DNA of 64,000 nt from Pseudomonadota bacterium. GTDB taxonomy: Bacteria > Pseudomonadota > Alphaproteobacteria > UBA9655. The notes under the pieces are model-generated. The model saw nothing but the letters and a program-made list of their open reading frames with translations. It was not told where the DNA came from and searched no databases. This document shows, in pieces, positions 9,393-19,273 of this stretch (positions within the stretch are counted from its first letter, which is position 1; each line of letters begins with the position of its first letter). The stretch covers positions 62,001 through 126,000 of the forward strand of contig JAFECQ010000003.1 of the NCBI GenBank assembly GCA_018242065.1, in the 5' to 3' direction. The position numbers and the translations under genes were made by a program.

Positions 9393-10463
9393 ATGTTTAA
9401 AAAATTATCTTATTTAGCGAGTGTCTCTATTTTATCAACCACATTGATGGGATCTTCTGTACATGCTCTTTTTGAGAATGAGCTTCTTGACGAAATTAAT
9501 CGTTTTGTTATGCAGCAAAGACAAACAAGAGATGTAGGGGCTTCCGCAGATGCACCTCAAGAAGGGCCGTCTGAGAGCAGCTTTGCTTATATTGCGTCAT
9601 GCCTCGGAACAGTTTTGCGTCCTTTTGCTTCCGTAACGGGGCATACTTTACGTATGGTGGGAGATCAAATGCGTGGAGAAGGATATGTGGGGGATTTATT
9701 AACGGATGCCAGCTTAAGTGCGGCGAGTGCTGTTAGCTATGGGGGAGTCTCTGCCTCACGTGTTGTAAGTGATGTCAGTGATCGACAAGAGCTTCTTCAG
9801 AGTATTCGCTCAGTGGCAGGTAATAGTTTAAGGTGGGTGGGAGAGTCTATGGTTGGCGAAACACCAACTCTTGAAAGGACTCTTCGTGGTTTTTGGTTGG
9901 GACGGAAGTTTACAAATCCTGAGATACCTTTGACAAGCACTGCTTGTGCTCTTTACTTATCGCCTGAAATAGGTGGTATAGAAGCTGTTAAGGAGTCCTA
10001 TCGCCGACTTGTCGTTTCTTGGAATTCAAGCTCTAAAACCGAGCATTCTATAGATGAAGGCAAAAACCTTGAATACTTTTTGACAGGCGTGCTTAGAGCG
10101 TTTGTAAAACGAGGAAAAGCTATTGGCCAAGAAGATCAATTCTTAGAGTATATGAGGGCACTAAGCATAGACCCTGAAGCGCTTCCTGTGACTCGAGTAA
10201 TCACCTCTGAGACTGTTATCCCTGATGCTAATGAAAGAAGTCAAGTGACAGAAGCTTCTTTAAAGGGAAGAGTAACTGTAGAACGTCAACGCGTCTTTAT
10301 GCGTTATGTTCAAGACTCATACAATCGTGAGCAGCTGACTCATCAGGTTGATGAAATAAGGAGAACTGAATTTGCTTCTGCTTCAGCTGCTTTGCCTGCT
10401 GCATCAACTCTTCTTGCGATTGAGGGTCCCCCCGCTGGAACTACTGTAGAAGAAGTTGATTAA
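9393..10463 (+). CDS. Secreted protein, paralogue of the preceding gene
   Basis: Unknown function. The ATG at 9393 gives MFKKLSYLASVSILSTTLMG, a clear signal peptide with cleavage near SVHA; a TTG at 9360 is in frame but would hide the signal peptide. The mature protein (about 330 residues) is mainly helical. The motifs TLRMVGDQMRGEG and GNSLRWVGESMVGETPT repeat within it and correspond to those of the preceding gene. The tail is Ala/Pro rich. A strong terminator follows. Confidence 0.62.
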   Translation: MFKKLSYLASVSILSTTLMGSSVHALFENELLDEINRFVMQQRQTRDVGASADAPQEGPSESSFAYIASCLGTVLRPFASVTGHTLRMVGDQMRGEGYVGDLLTDASLSAASAVSYGGVSASRVVSDVSDRQELLQSIRSVAGNSLRWVGESMVGETPTLERTLRGFWLGRKFTNPEIPLTSTACALYLSPEIGGIEAVKESYRRLVVSWNSSSKTEHSIDEGKNLEYFLTGVLRAFVKRGKAIGQEDQFLEYMRALSIDPEALPVTRVITSETVIPDANERSQVTEASLKGRVTVERQRVFMRYVQDSYNREQLTHQVDEIRRTEFASASAALPAASTLLAIEGPPAGTTVEEVD

Positions 10464-10479
10464 GAAGGTCTAATTCTAA

Positions 10480-10507
10480 AAACCCACCGTTCTTGGTGGG
10501 TTTTTTA
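10480..10507 (+). terminator. Rho-independent terminator
   Basis: Stem AACCCACC (10481-10488) and GGTGGGTT (10495-10502) with a 6-nt loop, followed by TTTTT. It ends transcription of the secreted-protein pair and, because it abuts the stop of the convergent acetoacetyl-CoA synthetase gene, may serve that gene too. Confidence 0.85.
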
Positions 10508-12466
10508 TGTTTCCGACAACTCTTTTAAATTTTTAAATAAAAAAAGACTTTCCGGGTTAGCAAGAGCTGAGAGGTTCTTTATAGGTCGACCATGAATAAT
10601 CTCGCGTACGACTAGTTCTACAATCTTCCCACTTTTTGTGCGGGGGATATCTGTGATCTGAATAACTTTGGCAGGAACATGGCGTGGAGTTGTATGTTGA
10701 CGTATCCTTTGTTTTATCTTGTCAATCAGATCGGGCGTTAGGCTGATACCTTTTCTAAGGATGACGAATAAAATGACCCGGGTGTCCTCTTCCCATTCTT
10801 GACCTATGACCAGCCCTTCCAATACTTCTGGGATTTGTTCCACTTGGCGGTAAATTTCAGCCGTACCAATGCGGACACCTCCTGGGTTAAGCACTGTGTC
10901 TGATCTTCCAAAAATGATAAATCCATCGTGGATTGTATGTTCGGCGTAATCTCCTTGGCACCAAACATTTGGGAACTTTTCAAAATAGGCTGTATGATAC
11001 TTTTGATCATGATCATCTCCCCAAAAGTAAATCGGCATTGAAGGGAAGGGGGTTGTGCAGACAAGCTCCCCTTTTTCGCCGATGACGGGGTGACCCTCTT
11101 CATCAAACACTTGCACCTTCATTCCAAGTCCAGAGGCCTGAAGCTCGCCGCGCCAGACAGGGCCGATCGGATTACCGAGGGCAAAGCAAGAAATGATATC
11201 CGTCCCCCCGGAAATGGAAGACAAACATATATCGGAGGAAATATGCTCATAGACGAAATTAAAGCTCTCAGGAACGAGAGGGGAACCCGTTGACGCAATC
11301 ATTCGCAAGTTTTTCAAATTATAGAGATCTTTAGGATGAATCTCAGCTTTTTGAAGAGCATCGATGTATTTGGCCGATGTTCCAAAAAAAGTCATTTTTT
11401 CAGTATCAGCATATTGCCACAAGATATGGCCTGCAGGCGATCCATCATAAAGCAGAAGGGTCGCTCCTGATGCGAGTGCAGATACCTGCCAATTCCACAT
11501 CATCCATCCACAGGTTGTAAAGTAAAAGACTCGATCTCCAGGCTTTATGTCACAATGAAGTTGATGCTCTTTCAAGTGCTGGAGGAGGGTTCCTCCCACG
11601 CCATGTACAATGCACTTTGGAACGCCTGTTGTGCCAGAGGAGTACATGATAAAAAGAGGATGACTAAAGGGTACCTGTTCGAAATAGATGTCTTTAACGT
11701 TTATAAAGGGGAGGACTGCTTCTTTCCAACGTATAAAAAGAGGATTTGATGGAAGGCGAACGGGTTCACCTCCATAAGAATAGACAACAATCTTTCCAAG
11801 GCTTGGAAGAGAGTTTGCAATTTCCTCGGCTTTTTCTAAGCAATCAAACCATTTTCCGTTATAATAATATCCATCTGCCATCAAAAGAATCTTAGGCGTA
11901 ATTTGCCCAAATCGGTCTACGAGCCCACTGACACCAAAGTCAGGAGAACAAGACGTCCAAATGGCACCAAGAGATGTTGTTGCAAGCATGGCGATGATGG
12001 CTTCAGGTGTGTTGGGTACATATCCTGCGATGCGATCCCCTTTTTGAACGCCAAGTGACTTTAAATAAGCAGCAAATTGAGCCACCTCTCTATAGAGTTC
12101 ATCAAAGGTTAGAGTACGTTTTACCTTGTCTTCTCCCCAAAAAATAAGGGCAGGCGTATTTAACGAGCGGTTTCGTAACAAATTTTCAGCATAATTAAGT
12201 TTGGCATCAGAGAAAAATTGAGGTTTAAAAATACCTTGAGGGCAACGAACTTCTTTTTCGCCCTGGTGAGATGTGATGAGTTCGCAGAAATCCCATACAG
12301 CACACCAAAAATCCTTGAGATGATGAACCGACCACTCGTGGAGTTCTTGAAACGTTGAGAGTTGAAGTTTATGACGTTCATTCACTTTCTTTAGAAAGGA
12401 AGTGAGATTTGCATGCTCAACTATGCTTGGACTAGGTACCCACAAAGGGTTCTTATTATTTTTCAT
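10505..12466 (-). CDS. aacS: Acetoacetate-CoA ligase (acetoacetyl-CoA synthetase)
   Basis: Activates acetoacetate to acetoacetyl-CoA with ATP, linking ketone-body or polyhydroxybutyrate turnover to central metabolism. The start at 12466 (MKNNKNPLWVPSP) gives 653 residues, the family length; the longer open frame upstream is the rhodanese gene read in another frame. ANL superfamily motifs: P-loop MYSSGTTGVPKCIVHG, the family-specific CGWMMWNWQ, WCQGDYAE, GRSDTVLNPGGVRIGTAEIY, and the C-terminal catalytic lysine in RTKSGKIVE. The start overlaps the end of the rhodanese gene by 11 bp. Family assignment is strong; acetoacetate specificity rests on overall resemblance. Confidence 0.9.
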   Translation of the reverse strand: MKNNKNPLWVPSPSIVEHANLTSFLKKVNERHKLQLSTFQELHEWSVHHLKDFWCAVWDFCELITSHQGEKEVRCPQGIFKPQFFSDAKLNYAENLLRNRSLNTPALIFWGEDKVKRTLTFDELYREVAQFAAYLKSLGVQKGDRIAGYVPNTPEAIIAMLATTSLGAIWTSCSPDFGVSGLVDRFGQITPKILLMADGYYYNGKWFDCLEKAEEIANSLPSLGKIVVYSYGGEPVRLPSNPLFIRWKEAVLPFINVKDIYFEQVPFSHPLFIMYSSGTTGVPKCIVHGVGGTLLQHLKEHQLHCDIKPGDRVFYFTTCGWMMWNWQVSALASGATLLLYDGSPAGHILWQYADTEKMTFFGTSAKYIDALQKAEIHPKDLYNLKNLRMIASTGSPLVPESFNFVYEHISSDICLSSISGGTDIISCFALGNPIGPVWRGELQASGLGMKVQVFDEEGHPVIGEKGELVCTTPFPSMPIYFWGDDHDQKYHTAYFEKFPNVWCQGDYAEHTIHDGFIIFGRSDTVLNPGGVRIGTAEIYRQVEQIPEVLEGLVIGQEWEEDTRVILFVILRKGISLTPDLIDKIKQRIRQHTTPRHVPAKVIQITDIPRTKSGKIVELVVREIIHGRPIKNLSALANPESLFLFKNLKELSET

Positions 12467-12758
12467 TCCAAGCGAGCATCCCGCCTTTGAGGTTATACGC
12501 GTTTGGGATTCCATAAGCATAGGCAAGCTCACATGCTTTCCCGGATCGATAACCACTTCGGCAAATAAAAACATAAGACTTTGTCTTGTCTGCTGATTTA
12601 AGAAAAAGAGAAAGTTCATTTCCGAGTGTGGCTCGAAGAATGCCTTCTATTTTTCCTTCAGGGCCTTCAAGTTCGTAAGCTTCACGAACATCAACAAGAA
12701 TATAATTTTCTTGGGAAACTTTAAGTTCATCTTTGGTTAGCTCAAGAATTTTAAGCAT
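12456..12758 (-). CDS. Single-domain rhodanese-like protein
   Basis: Probable sulfurtransferase of the GlpE/PspE size class (100 residues). It shows YILVDVREAYELEGPEGKIEGILRA (CDC25-like CH2A region) and the active-site loop CRSGYRS with its cysteine near residue 71. No signal peptide. It lies between a TauE/SafE exporter and acetoacetyl-CoA synthetase and overlaps the latter, so the three form one reverse-strand operon. Pairing with a TSUP exporter fits a sulfur-handling role. Confidence 0.87.
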   Translation of the reverse strand: MLKILELTKDELKVSQENYILVDVREAYELEGPEGKIEGILRATLGNELSLFLKSADKTKSYVFICRSGYRSGKACELAYAYGIPNAYNLKGGMLAWNEK

Positions 12759-12770
12759 AAATCACTGTTT

Positions 12771-13535
12771 CTAAAGTAGAGAAGAAAGTGTTCGCATCAT
12801 TGAAATAAATAGGACGCCTGTCAAGGTTAGCTTTCGAATGAGCGTCAGTTGAGGGGGAGAAATATAGCCTGATAATTTGCGTACGATGAGAGCAGCAACA
12901 GAGATTCCTACGATAAGTCCAATCCAGCCATTCAACACTAAATCGAATTTTTCTTGTCTCCAGGCTGATACAGGTGCTGTGACAGCGATGGTGAGTAAGC
13001 TGCATGCCATGGCTTGGTCGAATCGTAAGCGTGTGATGCCAGTAAGCCATGGAATAATAACAACGCCACCACCAAGGCCAGTCATCGTACTTAAAAACCC
13101 CGTAATCATCCCGCCAACCGTTGCTGTTTTGATACGATAGACTAAAGGGCGAATTTCGCCAGGGTCTTCTGGTTTTCGTAAAACCCATAAACTATAAAGG
13201 CTGAAAAGGCAGGTTAAATTCAAAAGAAGGTTTATGAGCCAATGGGGGGCGATTACTTTTAAAGGTGCAGAGATAAATGCAACCGAACCCGCAAAAATGA
13301 TGAGAATGGCAGAAATGGGGTAGAGTGTATTTCTTCGCTGTATAAACCAAGAGAGAGCAGCGCCAACGGTAAGAGCTAAAAGTGCATAGGCAGAAGCTTC
13401 TTTAATATCATAGCCTCCAAAAGCCATAAGAAGAGGGATGGCAATGACGCCTCCTCCTGTGCCAGCAATACCTAAGATGGCTCCGGAGGCGCTTCCAACA
13501 ACAGTCCATAAAAGAAGAGGGTCTTCGATAATCAT
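12771..13535 (-). CDS. TauE/SafE (TSUP) family membrane transporter
   Basis: Predicted exporter of sulfite, sulfonates or related anions across the inner membrane. The 254-residue product has about eight hydrophobic segments in two pseudo-repeats, each starting with a Gly-rich motif (SGAILGIAGTGGGVIAIPLL near residue 17, TGFLSTMTGLGGGVVIIPWL near 145), the hallmark of the family. It is first in a reverse-strand operon with the rhodanese gene. Substrate cannot be told from sequence. Confidence 0.9.
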   Translation of the reverse strand: MIIEDPLLLWTVVGSASGAILGIAGTGGGVIAIPLLMAFGGYDIKEASAYALLALTVGAALSWFIQRRNTLYPISAILIIFAGSVAFISAPLKVIAPHWLINLLLNLTCLFSLYSLWVLRKPEDPGEIRPLVYRIKTATVGGMITGFLSTMTGLGGGVVIIPWLTGITRLRFDQAMACSLLTIAVTAPVSAWRQEKFDLVLNGWIGLIVGISVAALIVRKLSGYISPPQLTLIRKLTLTGVLFISMMRTLSSLL

Positions 13536-13636
13536 TATTTTTCTCTTAACCTCTCCTTAAAAACCGATTATGGTGTCTCTTATATAAATTTTTCCCAGGA
13601 ATGACTCAATGGGAAATACATACCGGAGATACAAAT

Positions 13637-13924
13637 ATGTCATTGGATCGAGAAACGGTCAAACGGATTGCGACACTTGCGCGTCTTAAATTGAGTGATG
13701 AGCGAGTTGTGCCTATGCAGCAAGATCTCAACCGTATTTTACATTTTATTGATCAACTCAATGAAGTTGATACATCCTCTGTGGAAAAAATGGAAAGTAC
13801 AAAACGCGTTTCCATGCCTCTTCGACAGGATATCGTTAATGATGGTAATTGTGTCGATAAAATCCTCGTAAATGCGCCAGAAGTGGCTTGTAATATGTTC
13901 GTTGTCCCTAAAGTTGTGGAATAA
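13637..13924 (+). CDS. gatC: Asp/Glu-tRNA amidotransferase subunit C
   Basis: Small stabilising subunit of GatCAB, which converts misacylated Glu-tRNA(Gln) and Asp-tRNA(Asn) to the amide forms. The start chosen is ATG 13637 ([22 protein letters not shown]), preceded by GGAGATAC; the frame is open further upstream. The 95 residues have the family pattern, with helical N-terminus and the [21 protein letters not shown] region near the C-terminus. It is followed immediately by gatA and gatB. Confidence 0.94.
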   Translation: MSLDRETVKRIATLARLKLSDERVVPMQQDLNRILHFIDQLNEVDTSSVEKMESTKRVSMPLRQDIVNDGNCVDKILVNAPEVACNMFVVPKVVE

Positions 13925-13926
13925 AA

Positions 13927-15420
13927 ATGACAAATCTTGCATCAAAAGCGGCTGTAAAAAATGACTTGGTGCGTCTGACCTTAGCTGAAGCCAAGGAAGG
14001 ACTCCGACAAAAGGAGTTTTCGTCAGTTGAATTAACTCAAGCTTATCTTGAATCAATAAGGCAGAATGCCTCATTAAATGCCTATATTTTAGAGACGCCA
14101 GAACTTGCACTTGAAATGGCCCAGGAAAGCGATAATCGACTTGCAAAGGGTGACGCGCGTCCTCTTGAAGGGTTGCCTTTGGGTATTAAAGATCTTTTTT
14201 GCACAGAGAATATTCAAACGACAGCTGGGTCACACATTCTAGAAGGTTATAAACCTCCTTATGAATCAACCGTCAGCGGAAATCTTAAAAAAGCAGGGGC
14301 TGTTTTCCTTGGGAAAACAAATATGGATGAATTTGCGATGGGGTCGGCCAATATCACAAGTTACTTTGGCAATGTGGTCAATCCTTGGAAACGCGCGGAT
14401 GGTAAAGATTTGACCCCTGGTGGCTCTTCAGGAGGATCTGCCGCTGCTGTAGCCGGTGGCCTTGCTTTGGCTGCAACAGCATCAGATACGGGAGGCTCAA
14501 TTCGCCAGCCTGCTGCATTTAGTGGCGTTGTGGGCTTGCTGCCCACCTATGGACGTTGCTCACGTTGGGGGATGGTCGCATTTGCTTCTTCCCTTGATCA
14601 AGCCGGTCCTCTGACACGCGATGTCCGAGATTCAGCCCTTATGTTGGAGATAATGGCTGGTCACGATCCAAAAGATGCGACCTCAGCACCTGTTGAAGTT
14701 CCAAATTTTCAAAAGTTGATTGAGCAAGGTGTTAAAGGATTGCGCGTTGGTATTCCTAAAGAGTACCGTTTAGATGGTATGGCAGAAGATATCGTTACCC
14801 TATGGGAAAAGGGGGCTCAATGGCTTAAAGAAGCAGGGGCTGAAATTGTAGAAATTAGCCTCCCTCACACAAAATACAGCCTTCCGACTTATTACGTGCT
14901 TGCTCCTGCTGAGGCTTCTTCCAATCTTGCGCGTTATGATGGTGTTCGTTATGGGCTGCGTGTTCCCGGGAAAAGTCTAGATGAACTCTATGAAAATACC
15001 CGTAGTCAAGGATTTGGAGATGAAGTGCAACGCCGCATTCTTATAGGCACCTATGTCCTTTCAGCAGGGTATTATGATGCCTACTATCTCAAAGCTCAAA
15101 AGATACGAAAATTGATTGCGCAAGATTTTAAAATTGCGTTTCAAAAAGTGGATATTATTTTGACACCTACAACTCCTTCTGCTGCTTTTGCGTTAGATGA
15201 AAAGCCAACAGATCCTGTTGTTATGTACTTAAATGATGTGTTGACAGTTCCTGTAAACTTGGCGGGACTCCCAGGGATCTCAATTCCTGCTGGGCTTTCA
15301 AGAGAAGGCTTACCTTTAGGACTTCAGCTGATTGGACCCGCTTTTGAGGAAGGCCTGCTTTTCCGAGCAGGTTGCGTATTGGAACAAGCAGCTAATTTTA
15401 AACCCTTTTTAGAAAGATAA
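13927..15420 (+). CDS. gatA: Asp/Glu-tRNA amidotransferase subunit A
   Basis: Amidase subunit that releases ammonia from glutamine. The 497 residues hold the amidase signature: catalytic lysine in LPLGIKDLF (about residue 88), the [32 protein letters not shown] stretch split here as [10 protein letters not shown] and [11 protein letters not shown] with the cis-Ser and nucleophile Ser (about 160-184), and a C-terminal LPGISIPAG. It begins 2 bp after gatC. Confidence 0.96.
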   Translation: MTNLASKAAVKNDLVRLTLAEAKEGLRQKEFSSVELTQAYLESIRQNASLNAYILETPELALEMAQESDNRLAKGDARPLEGLPLGIKDLFCTENIQTTAGSHILEGYKPPYESTVSGNLKKAGAVFLGKTNMDEFAMGSANITSYFGNVVNPWKRADGKDLTPGGSSGGSAAAVAGGLALAATASDTGGSIRQPAAFSGVVGLLPTYGRCSRWGMVAFASSLDQAGPLTRDVRDSALMLEIMAGHDPKDATSAPVEVPNFQKLIEQGVKGLRVGIPKEYRLDGMAEDIVTLWEKGAQWLKEAGAEIVEISLPHTKYSLPTYYVLAPAEASSNLARYDGVRYGLRVPGKSLDELYENTRSQGFGDEVQRRILIGTYVLSAGYYDAYYLKAQKIRKLIAQDFKIAFQKVDIILTPTTPSAAFALDEKPTDPVVMYLNDVLTVPVNLAGLPGISIPAGLSREGLPLGLQLIGPAFEEGLLFRAGCVLEQAANFKPFLER

Positions 15421-15427
15421 ATTTCCG

Positions 15428-16906
15428 ATGACGAATAGGTATTTTTATGAGGGAGCGACCGGTCCTTGGGAACTTGTAATTGGTCTTGAAGTTCATGCAC
15501 AAGTTAGCTCTAATGCCAAACTTTTTTCAGGTGCTGCGACAACCTTTGGAGCAGAGCCCAATACGCAAGTTTCTTTTGTCGATGCGGCCATGCCAGGCAT
15601 GCTTCCTGTTATTAATCAAATCTGTGTTGAGCAAGCAATTCGAACGGGATTAGGGATTAATGCAGAAATTAATTTAATGTCGGTGTTTGATCGTAAAAAT
15701 TATTTTTATGCCGATCTTCCGGCTGGATATCAAATCTCTCAGTATCTTCAACCCATTGTTGGGAAGGGATATTTAGACATCGAACTTGAAGATGGAAACG
15801 TGCGACGCATTGGGATTACGCGCCTTCACCTTGAGCAAGACGCTGGCAAAAGTATTCATGATCAACATCCTGAGAAATCCTATATCGACTTGAACCGCTC
15901 AGGTGTTGCCTTGATGGAAATTGTATCCGAACCTGAGTTAAGAAGTGCGGAAGAGGCTGCCGCATATGTTCATAAGCTACGCTCTATTTTGCGATACCTT
16001 GGAACATGTGATGGAAATATGGATCAAGGAAGCATGCGGGTCGATGTTAACGTTTCTGTACGAAAGCCAGGGACGCCTCTTGGAACCCGTGCGGAAATCA
16101 AGAATGTGAATTCCATTAAGTTCTTAGCGCAAGCGATTGATTATGAAGCAGATAGGCAAATTGCAATTTTGGAAGATGGAGGAGAAATCATTCAAGAAAC
16201 ACGTCTATTTGATTCTGTAAAAGGAACAACACGCCCAATGCGTAACAAAGAGCACGCACATGATTATCGATATTTCCCCGATCCTGATTTGCCCCCTCTT
16301 ATTCTCGATGCTGAGTGGGTTGAAAAAATTCGTCAAAATTTGCCTGAACTTCCAGATGCTAAAAAAGCACGGCTTATAAAAGATTATGAATTATCCGCTT
16401 ATGACGCTTCGGTGATTGTCTCTGAAATAGAAATTGCTTCCTATTTTGAAGCTGTTCTTAAGGTTCTTAATCCCTGTAATTCAAAGTCAGTCAAATTAAT
16501 GGCAAATTGGCTTATGGGTGATCTTTTCGCTGCATTAAATCGAGAGGGGGAGTCAATTGAAAATTGCCCTATTTCTCCGGAGCATCTTGCAGGACTTATG
16601 AGTCAAATTCAAAATGCAGTGATTTCTGGTAAAATTGCAAAAGAAGTGTTCGTGTTAATGTGGGAATCCGGAAAGGATGCCGCCACACTGATTGAAGAGC
16701 ATGGATTAAAGCAAATGTCTGATGATGGGGCTATTCTAGCGGTTATTCACAAAATTCTTGAAGAAAATCAAGGTATGGTTGAAGAATATAAAGCAGGCAA
16801 AGACAAACTCTTCGGTTTCTTTGTAGGCCAAGTGATGAAAGCCACAGCTGGGAAAGCAAATCCAGATTTGGTGAATAAATTACTGAAAGAACAATTAGTG
16901 AAATAG
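15428..16906 (+). CDS. gatB: Asp/Glu-tRNA amidotransferase subunit B
   Basis: tRNA-binding kinase/transamidase subunit of GatCAB. The 492 residues show [12 protein letters not shown], the metal-site region [41 protein letters not shown], and a C-terminal YqeY-like helical domain ending [20 protein letters not shown]. It follows gatA by 7 bp. Presence of gatCAB implies Gln-tRNA and/or Asn-tRNA are made by the indirect route, usual in alphaproteobacteria. Confidence 0.96.
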   Translation: MTNRYFYEGATGPWELVIGLEVHAQVSSNAKLFSGAATTFGAEPNTQVSFVDAAMPGMLPVINQICVEQAIRTGLGINAEINLMSVFDRKNYFYADLPAGYQISQYLQPIVGKGYLDIELEDGNVRRIGITRLHLEQDAGKSIHDQHPEKSYIDLNRSGVALMEIVSEPELRSAEEAAAYVHKLRSILRYLGTCDGNMDQGSMRVDVNVSVRKPGTPLGTRAEIKNVNSIKFLAQAIDYEADRQIAILEDGGEIIQETRLFDSVKGTTRPMRNKEHAHDYRYFPDPDLPPLILDAEWVEKIRQNLPELPDAKKARLIKDYELSAYDASVIVSEIEIASYFEAVLKVLNPCNSKSVKLMANWLMGDLFAALNREGESIENCPISPEHLAGLMSQIQNAVISGKIAKEVFVLMWESGKDAATLIEEHGLKQMSDDGAILAVIHKILEENQGMVEEYKAGKDKLFGFFVGQVMKATAGKANPDLVNKLLKEQLVK

Positions 16907-16914
16907 GGGTGCAC

Positions 16915-18216
16915 ATGAAAAGAAAACTTCTTTTCTTTTTTGCCAGTATATATCTACTTTCTGTTCCTTTGTCTGCAGAGCCTATACAGTTGGAGATGTG
17001 GCATGCAATGGAAGGGTTTATTGAGGAAAAACTACTAGATTTAGTTGGTAAGTTTAATGCTTCTCAGAATGATTACCAGGTACATTTAACCTATAAAGGC
17101 AACTATACAGTCACTTTCAATGAGGGAGTTAAAGCTGCGAAAGCGAAGACGGGCTTTCCCCATATCCTGCAAGCTTATGAAATCGCGACTCCCACTTTTC
17201 GCCTTGAAACCGATTTATATATACCGGCTGGTGAACTTCTTCAAAAGCATGGGTATGCTTTTTCAGAGGGGTTAATTCCTGCTATTATTGATTTCTATTC
17301 AAATGATAAGGGGCAGGTCCAGGGCCTTCCTTTTAATATTTCAACAGGGCTGCTTTTTTATAATAAGGATGCTTTTAAAAAGGCAGGCATAAACCCTAAT
17401 GTACCTCCTAAAACATGGGAAGAGGTAGAGGCTTATGCGGTTAAATTAAAGAACGCAGGATATTCCTGTGCCATAACGACGGCTTGGCCATCTGGATACT
17501 TACTCGAACATTTTGGTGCACGCCATAACTTTCCCTTTGCCACAAAGGATAATGGCTTTAATGGAAATGATGCACAGCTCGTTGTAAACACACTTCCTTA
17601 CATTTTTAACATTGGCAAATTCGCTGAATGGCAACAAAAGGGAATTTTTAAATATGCAGGCCGTTTTGTAGCAGACATAGAACCATTATTTACAACGGGT
17701 CAGTGTGCCATGATTATGCAGTCTAACTCACGCATGGCAATTTTAAAAAAGGATTCTAAGTTTGAAGTTGGGGGAGGGGCACTTCCTTATTGGTCTGCAT
17801 TAACAAAAGAGCCTCATAATCTGGTCACGGGAGGTGCAGCACTCTGGGCACTCAAAGGACACAGTGATAATGAAGAAAAGGGAGTTGCTGCTTTCTTTAA
17901 CTTTATAGCTCAACCTGAAAATCAACAAGCTTGGGTTGAGGCGACAGGGTATCTTCCCATATCTAAAACAGCATTCGAGAGGTTAAAAGCTTCTGGTTAT
18001 TATAAAAAGAATCCCCATAATGAAATTGCCATTCAGTCACTTATGCTTCCTTCTACGTCTTATTCAAAAGGAATTAGGATTCCTCAATTCATTGAAATAA
18101 GAGAAATCTTGATTGATGCGTTAGAGGAATCTTTTCTTCAGCAACAGCCGGTACCAGACGCGCTTGATAAGGCAGTGAATAAGGGAAATGAACTTCTTGA
18201 AAATACCAAAACATAG
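16915..18216 (+). CDS. ABC transporter solute-binding protein, UgpB-like
   Basis: Periplasmic sugar-type binding protein most like UgpB, which binds glycerol-3-phosphate or glycerophosphodiesters. The ATG at 16915 gives MKRKLLFFFASIYLLSVPLSAEP, a signal peptide with cleavage after LSA. The mature protein (about 410 residues) shows LEMWHAMEGFIEEKLLDLVGKFNASQ, GLPFNISTGLLFYNKDAFKKAGI, and WVEATGYLPIS near the C-terminus. A GTG two codons upstream is possible. No permease or ATPase gene is adjacent, so partners must be encoded elsewhere. Exact substrate is inferred. Confidence 0.82.
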   Translation: MKRKLLFFFASIYLLSVPLSAEPIQLEMWHAMEGFIEEKLLDLVGKFNASQNDYQVHLTYKGNYTVTFNEGVKAAKAKTGFPHILQAYEIATPTFRLETDLYIPAGELLQKHGYAFSEGLIPAIIDFYSNDKGQVQGLPFNISTGLLFYNKDAFKKAGINPNVPPKTWEEVEAYAVKLKNAGYSCAITTAWPSGYLLEHFGARHNFPFATKDNGFNGNDAQLVVNTLPYIFNIGKFAEWQQKGIFKYAGRFVADIEPLFTTGQCAMIMQSNSRMAILKKDSKFEVGGGALPYWSALTKEPHNLVTGGAALWALKGHSDNEEKGVAAFFNFIAQPENQQAWVEATGYLPISKTAFERLKASGYYKKNPHNEIAIQSLMLPSTSYSKGIRIPQFIEIREILIDALEESFLQQQPVPDALDKAVNKGNELLENTKT

Positions 18217-18279
18217 AGACACTTTTCGTTTTAAAATTTGCGTGGCATACTTCTTTTGAACATGGTTAATGGAGGCGGT

Positions 18280-18915
18280 ATGGAGCGGCAGCGGCGTAAC
18301 ATATGGACAGTAGGGGCTATTGGATTTGCCGTTTTACTTTTTGGGGTTTTAGGGATTATTCAAACGCAAAAATCTTATGATACTGTTGCTTTTGCCAAGG
18401 ATACGTCGAGTGTCCAAGAAGGCTTACCAACGATTGGGGGGGCCTTTGAGCTGGTTGATAAAGATGGGCACGTTTGGAGAGATACAGATTTCCGGGGAAA
18501 GCCAATGTTGGTTTATTTTGGATATGCGTATTGCCCTCATATTTGTCCTACAGCCCTCTACAATATGACGCAAGCATTAGAACAATTAAAAAGCTCTAAG
18601 GTTGTCCAGCCCGTTTTTATTACGCTTGATCCAGAAAGGGATACGCCTTCTCAGCTTAAAGCCTATGCTCAGAATTATCATAAAGACTTTATTATGCTGA
18701 CGGGATCTAAAGAACAAGTAGATAAAGCGATTAAAGCCTATCGTGTTCATGCATCGCGCACTTCAGAAGCCGGTTCGGAAGATTATGAAATGGACCATTC
18801 GTCATTGATTTATCTTATGGATGAGAATGGCGATTATCGAGCTCATTTTAATCATCAGACGCCTCCCCTTGAAATGGTTGAGCGAATTAATTTATATTTG
18901 GAAAGCAGTGAGTAA
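18280..18915 (+). CDS. SCO1/SenC family copper chaperone
   Basis: Membrane-anchored thioredoxin-fold protein that helps insert copper into the CuA centre of cytochrome c oxidase. The start chosen is ATG 18280 (MERQRRNIWTVGAIGFAVLL), preceded by GGAGGCGGT; one N-terminal membrane helix (residues 8-26) anchors it facing the periplasm. Copper ligands are the CxxxC motif in YAYCPHICPTAL (about residues 85-89) and a downstream His in YEMDHSSLIY. The product has 211 residues, a normal size. Its gene stands alone after the binding-protein gene. Confidence 0.9.
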   Translation: MERQRRNIWTVGAIGFAVLLFGVLGIIQTQKSYDTVAFAKDTSSVQEGLPTIGGAFELVDKDGHVWRDTDFRGKPMLVYFGYAYCPHICPTALYNMTQALEQLKSSKVVQPVFITLDPERDTPSQLKAYAQNYHKDFIMLTGSKEQVDKAIKAYRVHASRTSEAGSEDYEMDHSSLIYLMDENGDYRAHFNHQTPPLEMVERINLYLESSE

Positions 18916-18936
18916 TTTTTATGGTAAGGATAGGGA

Positions 18937-19233
18937 ATGGTTACACGATATTTTATTCAGATAAATCTTTTGATGTTTACTCTTTTTGCATGTGCATCTC
19001 ATCTCTACGCTATGCATGAATCACCCTCAGATAAAGAATCAGATGACTTTACCTCCTCAGTTTACAACAAACTAAATCCAGATCCTGAAGATCCAGACGA
19101 GGAAGACGATGCATTTGCGTTCTGTGGCCGTCTCAAAAGACCTGTAGAGGACTTAGTGAGTGAACAGCAACGATTGCTTTCCGCTTTAATTCCGCCTGAG
19201 TTTGAAGAAGATGACAATAATGAGGGAGATTAA
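18937..19233 (+). CDS. Small acidic secreted protein
   Basis: Unknown. The 98-residue product has an N-terminal hydrophobic signal sequence (FIQINLLMFTLFACASHLYA). A strongly acidic mature part follows, with DPEDPDEEDDAFAF in the middle and EFEEDDNNEGD at the end. There is one cysteine in the mature part and no recognisable domain. It lies 21 bp after the SCO gene and may be co-transcribed. Its acidic character contrasts with the two very basic secreted proteins encoded on the opposite strand just downstream. Confidence 0.5.
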   Translation: MVTRYFIQINLLMFTLFACASHLYAMHESPSDKESDDFTSSVYNKLNPDPEDPDEEDDAFAFCGRLKRPVEDLVSEQQRLLSALIPPEFEEDDNNEGD

Positions 19234-19273
19234 AGATTTATTTGAGATCTCTTTCTTGGCTTCTAATATGGTA

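Noticed and set aside
12751-13188. Reverse open frame of 145 codons
   Set aside because: Alternate frame of the TauE/SafE gene; no membrane pattern or family resemblance.
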